Below are positions 34,381 through 45,227 of a stretch of DNA of 64,000 nucleotides, one piece after another. Position 1 is the first letter of the stretch; the number at the start of each line of letters is the position of its first letter. The DNA is from JAHIKV01 sp963733145. Its GTDB lineage: Bacteria; Planctomycetota; Planctomycetia; Pirellulales; Thermoguttaceae. The notes beneath the pieces were generated by a model. The model worked only from the letters and a program-made list of their open reading frames with translations, was not told the origin of the DNA and searched no databases. The DNA lies in contig CAVTCJ010000016.1 in the NCBI GenBank assembly GCA_963733145.1, forward strand, positions 28,713 to 92,712, written 5' to 3'. The position numbers were made by a program, and so were the translations under genes.

Positions 34381-35811
34381 ATGCGCCGTGGATGCCTGCT
34401 TGCCGCGCTTTTCACAGTAGCCATGCTGGCCGGCTGCGCCCGATACCGGCCCCTGCCGCTTACTCGGGAAGGCGTTGCCCAACAGCTCGCTCCCCCGGAC
34501 ATGAATGCAGTCGCTCTTCGGGCCCAAAACCTCTCGCACCCGATTCTCGAGCCGATTCCTTTCGACTTCAGCAACGGCTTGTCGCCGGACGAAGCGGCGA
34601 TCCTGGCGGTCTTGGTTAATCCGTCGTTGCGTATGGAGCGCGATCGCCGCGGCACAGTGTGGCGCAGTTGCTCCAGGCCCGGCTGCTGCCGAACCCGCAG
34701 TTCTCCTACACGCCCGAGTTCCCCACCGCGGGCTTGGAGCCGAAAACCGTAAATGCATTAGGGTTTGGTCTGAGCTGGGACGTCTCGGAACTGATTAGCC
34801 ATGCGGCGAAGGTGGAGGCGGCCTCGTTGCAGCCGAAAAAGGTGGTCCTGGATATTGCCTGGAAGGAATGGCAGATTGCCGAATCCGCCAAGACGGCCGT
34901 CTTTCGGAAGCTGTCGCTGCTGCGAGAAACCGCCCTGGCACGCGAAATGGATCAGCGATTGCAGGAGAACTTGAGGGTGATCCGCGCAGGCCATCAGGAA
35001 GGGGCTGACGACCGAACTGGTTCTTGCCGCCGCGGAGACGGCAAGCAATCAAGCGCACGCCAATCTCTTGGACCTCCAGAGGCAAACGGCCGAACAATCG
35101 GTGGAATTGAACCTGGTTCTGGGATTGCCGGCGGAGAGCGACGCGGCAATTGAAGAAAACACCGCGTTGCCCGACCATCTGGAGCCGCCGGCTGCCGCGG
35201 ACCTGCTGGCGGACATCGAACAAAGGCGCTTGGATCTGGTGGCTTTGCGCTACGGCTATCAAAGTCAGGAAGCCACAATTCGGGCGGCGATCTTGGACCA
35301 GTTTCCCAGGCTCAACCTCGGGTTCACTCACTCGCGGGACAACACCGGCGTGATCGCTCCGGGGTTCGGCGTTTCGGTCGATATACCAATCCTCGATCAC
35401 AATCAGGGGCATATCGCCGAGGAGAGAGCGACTCGTCAAACGCTGTATGACGAGTACGTGAACCGGGTATTCGAGACCCGGAGCAATGTGGTAAAATACC
35501 TGACTGCGATTCGCTGGTTGAATGCGCAAATCAAGACGGCCCAAGACGCCGTACCCGACCTTCAGCGGCTCGTGGACACGTATCGGGCGGCGGTGGACGC
35601 CGGCCAGGCGGACGTGCTGAGTTACTATACGGCCTGGAACGATCTCACGCAAAAAAGAATCGACATCCTCAAGTTCCAGCAACAACTGGAGGAAGCGCGG
35701 ATTTCGCTGGAGTTGGAAACCGGGCTATATCGGGTGCCCTGCGGCGCAACAACTGCACAACCGGAAATAATCCCGCTTCCTCAACCCCGGAACACCGGAG
35801 CGCAACGATGA
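34381..35811 (+). pseudogene. TolC-type outer-membrane efflux lipoprotein, two compensating frameshifts
   Basis: Outer-membrane channel of a tripartite pump. The head MRRGCLLAALFTVAMLAGCARY has a lipoprotein box (LAGC). LSPDEAAILAVLVNPSLR is in the first frame to ~34650. QARLLPNPQFSYTPEFP, GFGLSWDVSELISHAAKVEAA and ARLQENLRVI-like helices are in the second frame to ~34995. ANLLDLQRQTAEQSVELNLVLGLP to VLSYYTAWNDLTQKRIDILKFQQQLEEARISLELETGLY is in the original frame. One lost base and one extra G restore the reading. The stop overlaps the adaptor ATG by four bases, so this is the first gene of the operon. Confidence 0.85.
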
Positions 35812-36917
35812 CCTTTAGGCGTTGGTTCAGCCCGATGCTCGCTCTCGCGGTGCTGGCAGCTATCGTTGCCGCCGGCGCGGCGGGATACTGGTACGGAACG
35901 CACTCTCAAGAAGCGGCCGTGAGCCCCGGCCGGGAGCCGCCCGTGCCGGAAGGTCCTCCCCGGGCCAAGGTCCGCGTCACGCGCCTGCTACGGCAGCATA
36001 TAGAAGAGACGTTGACGGCCTACGGCTCCGTGGTCGCTGCTTTGGGAAAGACGCGGGTGGTGAGCGAGCCGTTCGAGTCGCGAGTGGTCAAAGTCCTGGT
36101 GAGGCCGGGTCAGACGATTGCCGCCGCCGATCCCTTGATCGAGATCGAACCGAGCCCCGACACGCTGCTGCAACTGAACGAGGCCCGCGACAACCGCGAT
36201 GCCGCGCAATCCGAGTTGAAACTTGTCGAAGAGCGTCTTCAACTGAAGTTAGCCACCCGGGCCGATCTGCTGCAAGCCCAACAACAATATCAAGCCGCCG
36301 ATCTGCGGCTGAAAAGCCTCCAGCAGCGCGGCATCGGCGGCGCGCAATTGCTCCGCGCGGAGGCCGAAGGCATGGTCAGCCGCGTTGATGTGCAAGAGGG
36401 GCAGATCGTGGCCGCCGGCGCCCCGTTGCTGGCGACCATCGGGCAAAATCAGATCAACGTGCGGCTGGGGATCGAGAACGAAGACCTGCCCAATCTGCGC
36501 GTCGGCCAGCCCGTTCATCTGCTGCCCGTCAACGCGGTGAAAAGCCGGGCGGTCGTCGGGCAGATCAATTTGATTACCTGGGAAGTCAATCCGCAGACGC
36601 GGCTGGCCAACGTGTTCGTGGCCTTGCCGCCGGAGGCTCGACTGTTGCTGAACGACTTCATCGAAGGGGAAATCCAGATCGCCGCGGGCGACGTGCTGGC
36701 ATTGCCCCGGCCGGCCGTCCTGCCGGAAGAGGACAAACACGTCCTCTACACCGTCGAGAAAGGCCGCGCGGTCAAACACACCGTCGAGGTGGGCATGGAA
36801 AACGACCGCTACGTACAGGTGCTCGGCGGCGGCCTCCGGGAAGGCGAAACGGTGGTGATTCAGGGCAACGCTGAACTCGAAGACGGCATGGCGGTGCATG
36901 TGGAGTCTGGACCATGA
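35808..36917 (+). CDS. RND efflux periplasmic adaptor (HlyD/MFP family)
   Basis: 369 residues. One N-terminal membrane anchor (SPMLALAVLAAIVAAGAAGYWYG). The lipoyl half-motif is VVSEPFESRVVKVLVRPGQTIAAADPLIEIEPSPDT, followed by a helical hairpin rich in Gln/Arg (LLQLNEARDNRDAAQSELKLVEERLQ). The second lipoyl half is EGMVSRVDVQEGQIVAAGAPLLATI, then a beta barrel and the membrane-proximal domain ending LREGETVVIQGNAELEDGM. It links the TolC-type channel to the RND pump. ATGA overlaps join it to both neighbours, so the three are translationally coupled. Confidence 0.92.
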   Translation: MTFRRWFSPMLALAVLAAIVAAGAAGYWYGTHSQEAAVSPGREPPVPEGPPRAKVRVTRLLRQHIEETLTAYGSVVAALGKTRVVSEPFESRVVKVLVRPGQTIAAADPLIEIEPSPDTLLQLNEARDNRDAAQSELKLVEERLQLKLATRADLLQAQQQYQAADLRLKSLQQRGIGGAQLLRAEAEGMVSRVDVQEGQIVAAGAPLLATIGQNQINVRLGIENEDLPNLRVGQPVHLLPVNAVKSRAVVGQINLITWEVNPQTRLANVFVALPPEARLLLNDFIEGEIQIAAGDVLALPRPAVLPEEDKHVLYTVEKGRAVKHTVEVGMENDRYVQVLGGGLREGETVVIQGNAELEDGMAVHVESGP

Positions 36918-39900
36918 AGTTCGCCCAGTGGATCCAGTCCCACCATCGGTCGATCTTGTTCCTCTTGTTCGCTTTTGCGCTGGCCGGAGTATGGCGGGGC
37001 TTGAGCCTGCCGGTAAGTTTGTTTCCCAGGGTCAGTTTTCCGCGGATCGCCGTCAGCCTCGATGCGGGCGATCGGCCGGCGGAGCGAATGGCGATCGAGG
37101 TGACCTGGCCGGTGGAAGAAGCGGTCCGCTCCGTGCCCGGCGTGCTCAGCGTCCGATCGACCACCAGCCGCGGCAGCGCCAACGTCTCCGTCAATTTCGA
37201 GTGGGGGCGGGACATGGTCTCCGCCATGCTGGAAGTCCAGTCGGCGATCAACCAGAAACTGGCCGCTCTGCCGGCGGGCACGAGCTTCGAGGTCCGGCGG
37301 ATGGACCCCACCGTCTTCCCCGTGCTGGGGTACAGCCTCACTTCCGACACCCGCTCCCTGGTCGAGCTGCGCGACCTGGCGTTATACGACATTCGGCCCG
37401 TCCTCTCCACGGTGGGCGGGGTGGCCGATATCGGCGTTCTCGGCGGCGACACGGCTGAATACCAGGTGATTGTCAATCCGGCCAAGCTGGATGCCTTCGG
37501 CCTTAGCCTGGACGAAGTGGCCCAGGCGCTTTCCGCCGCCAACATCGTCACCGCCGTGGGACGCCTCCAGGAACACGACAAGCTCTACCTGATCGTCTCC
37601 GACACGCAATTCCGCGACTTCGACCAGATTGGCCAGACCGTGCTCCGCTCGGGCGGCAACGGCCTGGTGCTGCTGGAAGACGTGGCCACGGTCAGCCGCG
37701 GCACCCAACCGCGGTGGACGCGGGTTACGGCGGACGGCCACAACGCCGTCCTCTTCCAGGTCTACCAGCAACCCGGCGGCAACACCGTCGAGATCAGCCG
37801 CGAGATCATGGCCCAACTCGCCAAGCTCAAGCAGCGGCTGCCTTCGGGGATTCGCATCGCCAATTGGTACGACCAGAGTCAGTTGATCGTCGCCTCGGCC
37901 GGCAGCGTCCGCGACACCATGCTGATCGGCATTCTGCTGGCGGCGGCGGTCTTGTGGGTGTTCCTCGACAACCTCCGCATCACGCTGATTGCCCTGGTCA
38001 CGGTGCCCGTGGTGCTGGCGGCAACGATTTTGTTGCTGTCGATACTGGGCATGAGCTTCAACATTATGACCCTGGGAGGGATGGCCGCGGCCGTGGGACT
38101 GATTATCGACGACGCCATCGTGATGGTGGAACACGTGATGCGGCGGTTGCGGAGCGGGGAGGGACACTACCACGGCCGCATCTCGACGGCGGCGTCCGAG
38201 TTCACGCGACCATTGGCGGGATCATCGGCGTCGACGATCATCATTTTCGCGCCGTTGGCTTTTCTCACCGGAGTCACCGGCGCCTTCTTCAAGGCCCTTT
38301 CGTTGACGATGGCCGCCAGCCTGGTCATTTCTTTCCTGGTGGCTTGGCTGGCCGTGCCGCTGTTGGCGGTCCACGTGCTGCGGCAAAAGGACGCCGACCG
38401 GGAGGAACGGGGGTTCATCACCCGCCTGGCGCATCGAACCTACGGTTGGACCATGCGCCGGCTGCTGCGTTTCCCTTGGCTGATCGTGTTCGTGCTGCTG
38501 CCTCTGCTGGCCGCCGGCTGGTACGCCTATCAGCGCACCGGGTCGGGCTTCATGCCGGCGATGGACGAAGGCGGATTCATCCTCGACTATCACACGGCCC
38601 CGGGCATGTCGCTTTCCGAGACCGACCGTCTGCTGCGTCAAGTCGAGGGCATCCTCCGCACTACACCGGCGGTTCAGACCTATTCGCGGCGAACCGGCAT
38701 TCAACTCGGCGGCATGGTTACGGAGGCCAATCAGGGCGACTTCTTCGTGCGGCTGAAGCCTTTTCCCCGCCCGGGCATCGAATCCGTGATGGACAACGTC
38801 CGCCGCCGGATCGAGCACGACGTGCCCGGAATCCAAATCGAAATGGCCCTCTTGATGGAAGACCTGATCGGCGACTTGACTGCCGTTCCCCAGCCGATCG
38901 AGATCAAGATATTCTCGGACAATGAGCAACTGCTGCGGAGCTTGGCGCCGAAGGTGGCCGCCGGCATCGAAAAGGTGCCCGGTGTGGTGGATGTCAACAA
39001 CGGGATCGTGCTGGCCGGCGACGCCTTGAACATCCGCGTAGACCGCGAGAAGGCCGCTCTGGAAGGAGTTGCGCCCGACTCCGTGACGCGAATCCTTCAA
39101 AGCTACCTTACCGGAGTGGTCACCACGGAAATGGAGCAGGGCCCTCAGATGATCGGCCTGCGGGTCTGGATTCCTTCCGGCAGCCGCGACACGGTCCGGG
39201 ACATTGAAGCCCTGCGCATCCGCGCCCCCGACGGCCACCTTTTCCCCTTGAAGCGCGTCGCCACGGTCAAGACGATCACCGGCCAGCCCGAAATCACCCG
39301 CGACAATTTGAAGCGCATGGTGGCGGTCACGGGCCGGATCAGCGGCCGCGACCTGGGCTCGACGATTCGCGACGTGAAAGCGGTTCTGGACCGCCCCGGA
39401 TTTCTGCCACGCGAGGTGTATTACGTTCTCGGCGGCCTCTATCAACAACAGCAAATCGCCTTCCGCGGATTGGCGATGGTGTTCATCTCGGCGGCGGTGC
39501 TGGTTTTCGTGCTGCTGTTGTTCCTCTACGAAAGTTTTCGCGTGGCCATCGCCATGCTCTCGACGACTCTGCTGGCGGTCGCGGCCGTGTTTATCGGCCT
39601 CTGGCTGACCGGTACGGAGTTGAATATCACGGCCATGATGGGAATGACGATGGTGATCGGTATCGTCACGGAGGTGGCGATTTTCTACTACTCCGAATAT
39701 CACGACCTGCCCGCCGACGCCCACCCGGGCCGCGAACGTTTCGTGCAGGCCGGCATTTACCGGATGCGGCCGATCGCCATGACGACCCTGGCGGCGATTC
39801 TGGCCCTGTTGCCGTTGGCCCTGGGAATCGGCCAGGGGGCGGCGATGCAGCAGCCCTTGGCGATTGCGATCATTTCCGGCTTGACCGTGCAACTGCCGCT

Positions 39901-39967
39901 GGTCTTAATCGCGCTGCCTTGCCTGCTGGTGATTTTCGGTCACGGCCGGACACATCAGCTTCCTTGA
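36914..39967 (+). CDS. RND efflux permease (CusA/HAE-like)
   Basis: 1017 residues in one clean frame, the normal RND length. Twelve helices are expected: TM1 SILFLLFAFALAGVWRGLSL, then the periplasmic porter domain. TM2-6 include MLIGILLAAAVLWVFLDNLRI, IMTLGGMAAAVGLIIDDAIVMVEHVMRRL (the DD proton-relay motif GLIIDDAIV) and SSASTIIIFAPLAFLTGV. A second porter half and TM7-12 (ITAMMGMTMVIGIVTEVAIFYYSEY, MTTLAAILALLPLALGIGQGAAM) follow. The absence of heavy-metal Met clusters and the mixed motif leave the substrate open. It is the last gene of the efflux operon and is convergent with 39973-40647. Confidence 0.92.
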   Translation: MKFAQWIQSHHRSILFLLFAFALAGVWRGLSLPVSLFPRVSFPRIAVSLDAGDRPAERMAIEVTWPVEEAVRSVPGVLSVRSTTSRGSANVSVNFEWGRDMVSAMLEVQSAINQKLAALPAGTSFEVRRMDPTVFPVLGYSLTSDTRSLVELRDLALYDIRPVLSTVGGVADIGVLGGDTAEYQVIVNPAKLDAFGLSLDEVAQALSAANIVTAVGRLQEHDKLYLIVSDTQFRDFDQIGQTVLRSGGNGLVLLEDVATVSRGTQPRWTRVTADGHNAVLFQVYQQPGGNTVEISREIMAQLAKLKQRLPSGIRIANWYDQSQLIVASAGSVRDTMLIGILLAAAVLWVFLDNLRITLIALVTVPVVLAATILLLSILGMSFNIMTLGGMAAAVGLIIDDAIVMVEHVMRRLRSGEGHYHGRISTAASEFTRPLAGSSASTIIIFAPLAFLTGVTGAFFKALSLTMAASLVISFLVAWLAVPLLAVHVLRQKDADREERGFITRLAHRTYGWTMRRLLRFPWLIVFVLLPLLAAGWYAYQRTGSGFMPAMDEGGFILDYHTAPGMSLSETDRLLRQVEGILRTTPAVQTYSRRTGIQLGGMVTEANQGDFFVRLKPFPRPGIESVMDNVRRRIEHDVPGIQIEMALLMEDLIGDLTAVPQPIEIKIFSDNEQLLRSLAPKVAAGIEKVPGVVDVNNGIVLAGDALNIRVDREKAALEGVAPDSVTRILQSYLTGVVTTEMEQGPQMIGLRVWIPSGSRDTVRDIEALRIRAPDGHLFPLKRVATVKTITGQPEITRDNLKRMVAVTGRISGRDLGSTIRDVKAVLDRPGFLPREVYYVLGGLYQQQQIAFRGLAMVFISAAVLVFVLLLFLYESFRVAIAMLSTTLLAVAAVFIGLWLTGTELNITAMMGMTMVIGIVTEVAIFYYSEYHDLPADAHPGRERFVQAGIYRMRPIAMTTLAAILALLPLALGIGQGAAMQQPLAIAIISGLTVQLPLVLIALPCLLVIFGHGRTHQLP

Positions 39968-39972
39968 CGCGC

Positions 39973-40647
39973 CTACTTCGTATAGACCGCTTCAAGATGG
40001 TCTACTTCGTCCATGATCTGAGTGCAAATATGGCCATACTCTTGAGGCGATCTGGCCGCCGCGAGTCTCGAGACGAGCTTGTCGAACGTCTTTGCTTGTT
40101 TTGCGCCCCCATGCTTTCTGACCGACGGTAGAACTCCGGCCCAGGTTTTCTCCAGGGCACGAGCCGTCTCCTTGAGTTTCGTCGCGTTCTTCGCCGCCGA
40201 CCAGATCTCCAATTCGCGACCGTAATAATCCAGTCGGGCAATGTCCGCGGGTATTTGCGGATGATACTGCTCGGAAAGACCGGCGGCAATGAGAGTGATC
40301 CGGTTGGCCTTCAACATGGTTGCCTGACGGTCCTTTGCACCCACGGCTTTTTCCAGGACGGCGATCGTATTGGTCAATTGCTTGTTCGCTTCCTCGGCAT
40401 CCTGCAATCGCGATCGCAGCGCGTTCGCTTGCTTCTTCAGCGAAGTCAACGCGCCGGTCGCCTTCGTCCACTGCCGGTCCTTCGCCCAATCGTAGATGTT
40501 CTCGCCCAGTTCCCCAACGTCGGATACTATGGCGGCGGTGTCGGCTGGTTTGGCAGATGACGGTTGTAGGTGTGCGGCCGAGGACATCAGCGTCATCGGC
40601 GTCCAGGCAAACACCGCGAATGCAACGATTCTGAAAGACTGTCGCAT
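39973..40647 (-). CDS. Secreted helical hypothetical protein
   Basis: 224 residues. Signal peptide MRQSFRIVAFAVFAWTPMTLMSSAAH, then mostly helices: IVSDVGELGENIYDWAKDRQWTKATGALTSLKKQANALRSRLQDAEEANKQLTNTIAVLEKAV and MLKANRITLIAAGLSEQYH, ending EYGHICTQIMDEVDHLEAVYTK. A His/Tyr-containing four-helix bundle is likely. I recognise no family with certainty. AAGGAGG six bases before the ATG at 40647 fixes the start over the longer frame. It faces the RND gene with a six-base gap, so the two may be read from opposite promoters. Confidence 0.7.
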   Translation of the reverse strand: MRQSFRIVAFAVFAWTPMTLMSSAAHLQPSSAKPADTAAIVSDVGELGENIYDWAKDRQWTKATGALTSLKKQANALRSRLQDAEEANKQLTNTIAVLEKAVGAKDRQATMLKANRITLIAAGLSEQYHPQIPADIARLDYYGRELEIWSAAKNATKLKETARALEKTWAGVLPSVRKHGGAKQAKTFDKLVSRLAAARSPQEYGHICTQIMDEVDHLEAVYTK

Positions 40648-40707
40648 CGTGAACCTCCTTGGCAACATCAAATGGGGTTGTGAAGACCGTGATGCTATAT
40701 TGTATCT

Positions 40708-40816
40708 GTTGCGAAAAGTAGGGTGGGACTAGCGAAGTGCGGTCCCACCATGTTTTTCACCGGTATTGGTGGGACCGCGCTTCGCTTGTCCCACCCTACG
40801 CACGTTTTCCGCAACA
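40708..40816. repeat. GTTGCGAAAAGTAGGGTGGGAC inverted repeat (family C)
   Basis: Outer arms GTTGCGAAAAGTAGGGTGGGACTAGCGAAG and CTTCGCTTGTCCCACCCTACGCACGTTTTCCGCAAC flank an inner GGTCCCACCA/TGGTGGGACC stem. The second copy is at 58315-58422. Confidence 0.88.
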
Positions 40817-41075
40817 ACAACTATATTATATCGTCCCCGCCTGATGGCAGTAGACCTGTCTGTAAACCGCCGGGACAGGTTCAATCGGTACCTTCCATTT
40901 GGAGCATGATTGGCTGCTGTACGGCCTAATGCGTTCCTAACGCAGAACTGACCGAAGATTGTTTTCGGGCTCATCAAAACCTCATTCGTCTTTCCGATAA
41001 TCCGGGCGTGCTGGAGATCGTGGTGATCTCGGGCGTTGGCGATCCAGATTCCCAGAAGGGAAAAGGAGATTCGAG

Positions 41076-42286
41076 ATGAGACGGAGTAGACTCTTGCAAG
41101 CGAAGTCCTGCCCCCGGACCGGCTTTACGCTGGTCGAGTTGCTGGTGGTGATCACCATCATCGGCGTATTGATGGCCCTGTTGTTGCCCGCCGTGCAGGC
41201 CGCCCGCGAGGCCGCCCGCCGCTCTTCGTGCAGCAACAACCTGAAGCAGATCGGCTTGGCGATTCTGAACTTCGAGGCCGCGCACAAGAAGTTGCCCACC
41301 GGCGGCGAAGGCAGCTTCCAGGGGAATACCTGCTTCTCCACGCACAGTTTGTTCGTGCATCTGTTGCCGTTCATGGAACGCAACGACATTTACGACCGGA
41401 TCGATCTGACCCAGGGCTACCGCGACACGGCGGCAAACGTGGCCGCCTGCGCCCGGAGAGTCGAGACCTTCGTCTGTCCGAGCAACCCCTTCCAGGATTA
41501 CAGGGACACCGCCGGCTTGGACACGATTCACGATCCGACCAGCGCCACCAACGCTACTCTGCTGTCCGAAGGTCAGTCGTGGGGCGTGACCGACTATTTT
41601 GCCACGGTCTACACCAACGATCAGCGACGGCAGCAACCCGGCCAATACGCACACCGGCGTCCACGACAAGACCAACTATCGCGGCCGACGGCGCCTTGAC
41701 CGTGGACACCGGCGGTTCCTATTCGACCACCGGCGCATCAAGCAATTGCAGCGGGTTCTTCTCCGGCTCTACGAGCGTTCCCATATCGGCCGTTCTCGAC
41801 GGGACCAGCAACACTATTGCGGTCATTGAGGACGCCGGACGGATCAACCCGAACTCCGCCCCCACCGGCTCCGCCTATCAAGGCACGAAGTCCCACTACA
41901 ATTATCCCGGCGCCGCTCCGTTGGACGGCGACCTGCCCGCCGATTCGCCCGCCACTCACGCCTTCGCCGTCTGGCGTTGGGCCGATCCGGACGCGGCCGG
42001 CAGCGGCGTCTCCGGCCCCGGCGGCGCCGATGGCCTGGACGCCAACGGCAACTACGTCGGCCGGATCATCAACCAGAACAAGACGCCCATCGGCGGACCC
42101 ACCGGGCATAGCTGGGGGGTCAACAACCAGGGCCTAAACGACGAGCCGTTCTCCTTCCACAGCGGCGGCTGCAACGCCGTCCTGGTCGATGGCAGCGTGC
42201 GGTTCCTCAGCGAGGAACTGGACCCGATCACCATGCGTTACCTGGTCACGCGCTCGGAGCAAAAGTCCGTGTCGAGGGAATTCTAG
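41076..42286 (+). pseudogene. DUF1559 protein with type IV pilin-like N-terminus, two frameshifts
   Basis: Prepilin head TGFTLVELLVVITIIGVLMALLLPAVQAAREAARRSSC, NNLKQIGLAILNFEAAHKKLPTGGEG, and VCPSNPFQDY-type motif to ~41617. After an extra base the frame gives ISDGSNPANTHTGVHDKTN. After a second extra base near 41683 it gives IAADGALTVDTGGSYST, DGTSNTIAVIEDAGR, and ends in FHSGGCNAVLVDGSVRFLSEELDPITMRYLVTR. That tail has the H-GG-x-N-V-DGSVRF signature of DUF1559. AAAAGGAG precedes the ATG. Two insertions of one base each give 403 codons plus two bases. Confidence 0.88.
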
Positions 42287-42466
42287 GTCTGCAAGCCTGA
42301 TCCGAGAGCGTTCGAGAAAAATCCACTCCGCCCCCGAAGGAGCAGGCACCGGCCGTCACCGGCGTCTGCCCTTCTTTGTTTTTGTGCCGGGCAAATGGCT
42401 TTAGGATCAATAGCCGGCGGCTATAACGACATTTTCCATCTGACTGTCAGCAACCAGTTCTGTTGA

Positions 42467-42550
42467 CATTTAGCCCCCGGTGAATACACCGGGGGCACGG
42501 CTTGGATTTCTCCACCGCTCCGCCCCCCGTGTATTCACGGGGGGCTAAAT
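42467..42550. repeat. Family A-like palindrome with ATTTAG/CTAAAT ends
   Basis: ATTTAGCCCCCGGTGAATACACCGGGGG and CCCCCCGTGTATTCACGGGGGGCTAAAT arms. The stem is an AATACAC variant rather than GTCCACG. Confidence 0.85.
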
Positions 42551-42575
42551 GGTTTTATCGCCAACACCGCCGCGG

Positions 42576-44781
42576 CTAACCGGTCTCTTGCTCCGCCGCC
42601 TTTTCGGCCGCCTCCTCTTCTTGCATATACCAATCGGCGCCCTTCTTAGCCAGTAAAATGCAAATGAGCGCAAGTCCCGAGTACATCAGCACGCTGAGCA
42701 TCTGGCCATTGAAGCCCGCACACCAACCTAAAAGCTTGCTGTCCCAATACTCCGCGCCGGCGTCGGTATGATGAAGTGCAAACTTTTCGCCGAGGGTGAT
42801 GTATTGGATCGGCACTCCCAACATGGGTTGGCGCAGTATAGCAGGGACGATGCCGCCGAAAATGGCGGCGCCTGCCATCAGCCCGGAGGCAATGAGTATG
42901 CCCTGATCGCGCTCTAGCCTTCTTCACTTTTTCATTGCGTCCGGTCTTACCCACGATGTGCGAGACGAAGGCGCCGGCCAGCACGGCCATGTTTATGGGA
43001 AGTGGAATATAGATGCCCAACGCAAAGGCCAGCATCGGTACGCCGGCCATGTAGAGCATGAGCGCCACGAATCCGCCCAGCCCGTAGAGGAGCCACGGCT
43101 GATTGCTGAGCGTCTTCAAGGAGCCCCTTGCTTACCGCCGCGATCATGTTGGCCTGAGGAGCGGGCAGAACATCCGTATTGGAGATTGTTGTGCCAGGCA
43201 CTACAAAGTGATAACCTGAATCCATTAGCGGGATTACAAAAGACGCGACCAGAGCGGCCAAGATGATGCCGGCGAATTTCCACCGCTCCTGATTGCGCGG
43301 TGTGGAGCCGATCCAATAGCCGATCTTGAAATCGGAGATCAGCGCTCCGGCTGTGGACAACGCGGTACAGACGGCGCAACCAACGATCAACGCAATAAAC
43401 ATTCCGCCGATGCCCTTGAGGTTGATCGCCACCAGCGTGAGGATGGTCAGCGCCACGGTAATCAACGTCATGCCGGAGACGGGATTGGTGCCTACTATGG
43501 CGATGCCCTGGGCGGCTACGGGTGTGAACAGGAACGAAAGGATAAACCCTACTACCGCCCCGACCACCGCATACAAGACGCATTGCCCTACTGAGAAGTT
43601 CGCGCCGGGCTGGTCATCCCCACCACGAAGAACAGCAAGGCCATCAGCAACGTGGAGCCGAACTGGATCAACAGCACGTTGCGCGGCGCCATGTCGGTCT
43701 GGGTCCGCGGCGCGTCCACGTCGCCACCGCCGCCCTTGAGTCCCTTGAAGCCGAGCGTGATTGAGCCGACAACGATCTTGCCCATGCGGATAATGCCAAA
43801 AATGGCGGAGACGGCGATGGCGCCGATGCCGATAGGCTTGACAAACGCTTCAAAGAAGTCGGCGGACTTCAAATTCGCTATTGCCGTTTCCCCGACGTAG
43901 TGTTTGCCCGCAAAAACAAAGTCGGGAATATGTGCACCGAAAAGTTGCACCAACGGCGCCAGCACCATGCAGCCAAACACCGAGCCGGCGGCGATGACCG
44001 CCGCATAGCGAAGACCAATGACGTAGCCGAGGCCGAACAGCGCCGCCGTGCCGTTGACCGACAAGTCGATGCGTAGATCCGACATCTTCCGACCGAACTC
44101 GCCGAAGAGCGTCTTGGTGGTCATCGTCGGGTTCCAGGCATGGATCGCCTCGAGGACGAAGTCGTAGACGGCTCCGATGCCAAAGGCCATCAGCAACACC
44201 TTGCCGGAGCTTTTCGAGGTGCTCTCGCCGGACACCAGAATTTCGTTGATGGCGGTCGCTTCCGGGAAGGGCAAATCTCCGTGCAGGTCCTTGACAAAGT
44301 ACTTGCGCAGCGGAGTGATCAACACCACCCCCAGGAATCCCCCGATCGAACAGGCCAGGAAGATCTGCCACCATGACACATCGAGATTGTTTTCCGGTGT
44401 TCTATTGATGTAGAATGCCGGGATGATGAACGCGGCGCCGGCGGCGACGACGCCGGCCGCTTGGCCGATCGACTGCACGATGACGTTTTCGAGAATCGTG
44501 CTCTTTCCACTGCGTTTTAGTCCCTGCCGGCCCAAAAAGATGGCCATAATGGCAATGGGAATCGAGGCCTCGATGGCATTGGCCGCCTTGACCGCCATAT
44601 AGATGCAAGCGGCGGTAAAAATCACCACCATAATCATCCCCACCGTGACGGACCACACCGTCACCTCCGCCCGCCGGTCGCCCGCGGGCACTATCGGTTG
44701 GTACTCCTCGCCGGGAGCGAGCGGCGTATAGGCGTTGCTGGGCAGGATGTTGCTCGACTTTCTCGCGGGGGCGGGTTCCAT
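42576..44781 (-). pseudogene. OPT-family oligopeptide/metal-peptide transporter, three frameshifts
   Basis: About 735 codons of a many-helix membrane protein read in four pieces: 44781-43600 (TVGMIMVVIFTAACIYMAVKAANAIEASIPIAIMAIF; LPFPEATAINEILVSGES; AFGIGAVYDFVLEAI; YVIGLRYAAVIAAGSVFGCMVLAPLV); ~43576-43125 (VGFILSFLFTPVAAQGIAIVGTNPVSGMTLITVALTILTLV; GAVISDFKIGYWIGSTPRNQ-like LISDFKIGYWIG); 43119-42910 (ALMLYMAGVPMLAFALGIYIPLPINMAVLAGAFVSHIVGK); 42878-42576 (GAAIFGGIVPAILRQP). The GLISDFKxGYxxG, NPVSGMT and ALGIYLPL motifs mark the OPT superfamily. Frame breaks occur near 43600, 43125 and 42900. Confidence 0.88.
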
Positions 44782-45040
44782 TGTTCGGCTGCTCCACTGA
44801 GGTCTGGATGGCTGAAAACAAGGCTCTTTCGGCCTCCCGGACAGACAATTCGCCGCCGTCCAGGAGGGATATTGTCCGTTATCTTAGCGTTTCCTCCATT
44901 TCGGTTCCAGGGGCGCGGAGCGATCGTAGAGCAACCGTTCGCGGGGTGGCAGGGGACTGGTCCATTTTTCGGCGGGAAAGCGTTATTTCACCGATATGCC
45001 GTGGGCCGAAAACATGGACCTGTCCCCCTCACGCCGCCCC

Positions 45041-45123
45041 AGGGGGACAGTCCCATTTTCGCGGCGGCAAAGCCAATTCACGGGGATACGTCGCTCGCGC
45101 CGCGAAAATTGGGACAGTCCCCT
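45041..45123. repeat. Family B palindrome upstream of the desaturase fusion
   Basis: AGGGGGACAGTCCCATTTTCGCGGCG faces GCCGCGAAAATTGGGACAGTCCCC. A related weaker element lies at 44950-45026. Confidence 0.88.
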
Positions 45124-45227
45124 GTGAATGGTTGCGAGCGTTGACAATAACCGCCGATTTGACGACAATGCAGGTGTTCTCGGGGAACTCTCCCCCTAAC
45201 GCCACGGCGAAATTCCGCCGCCCTTGC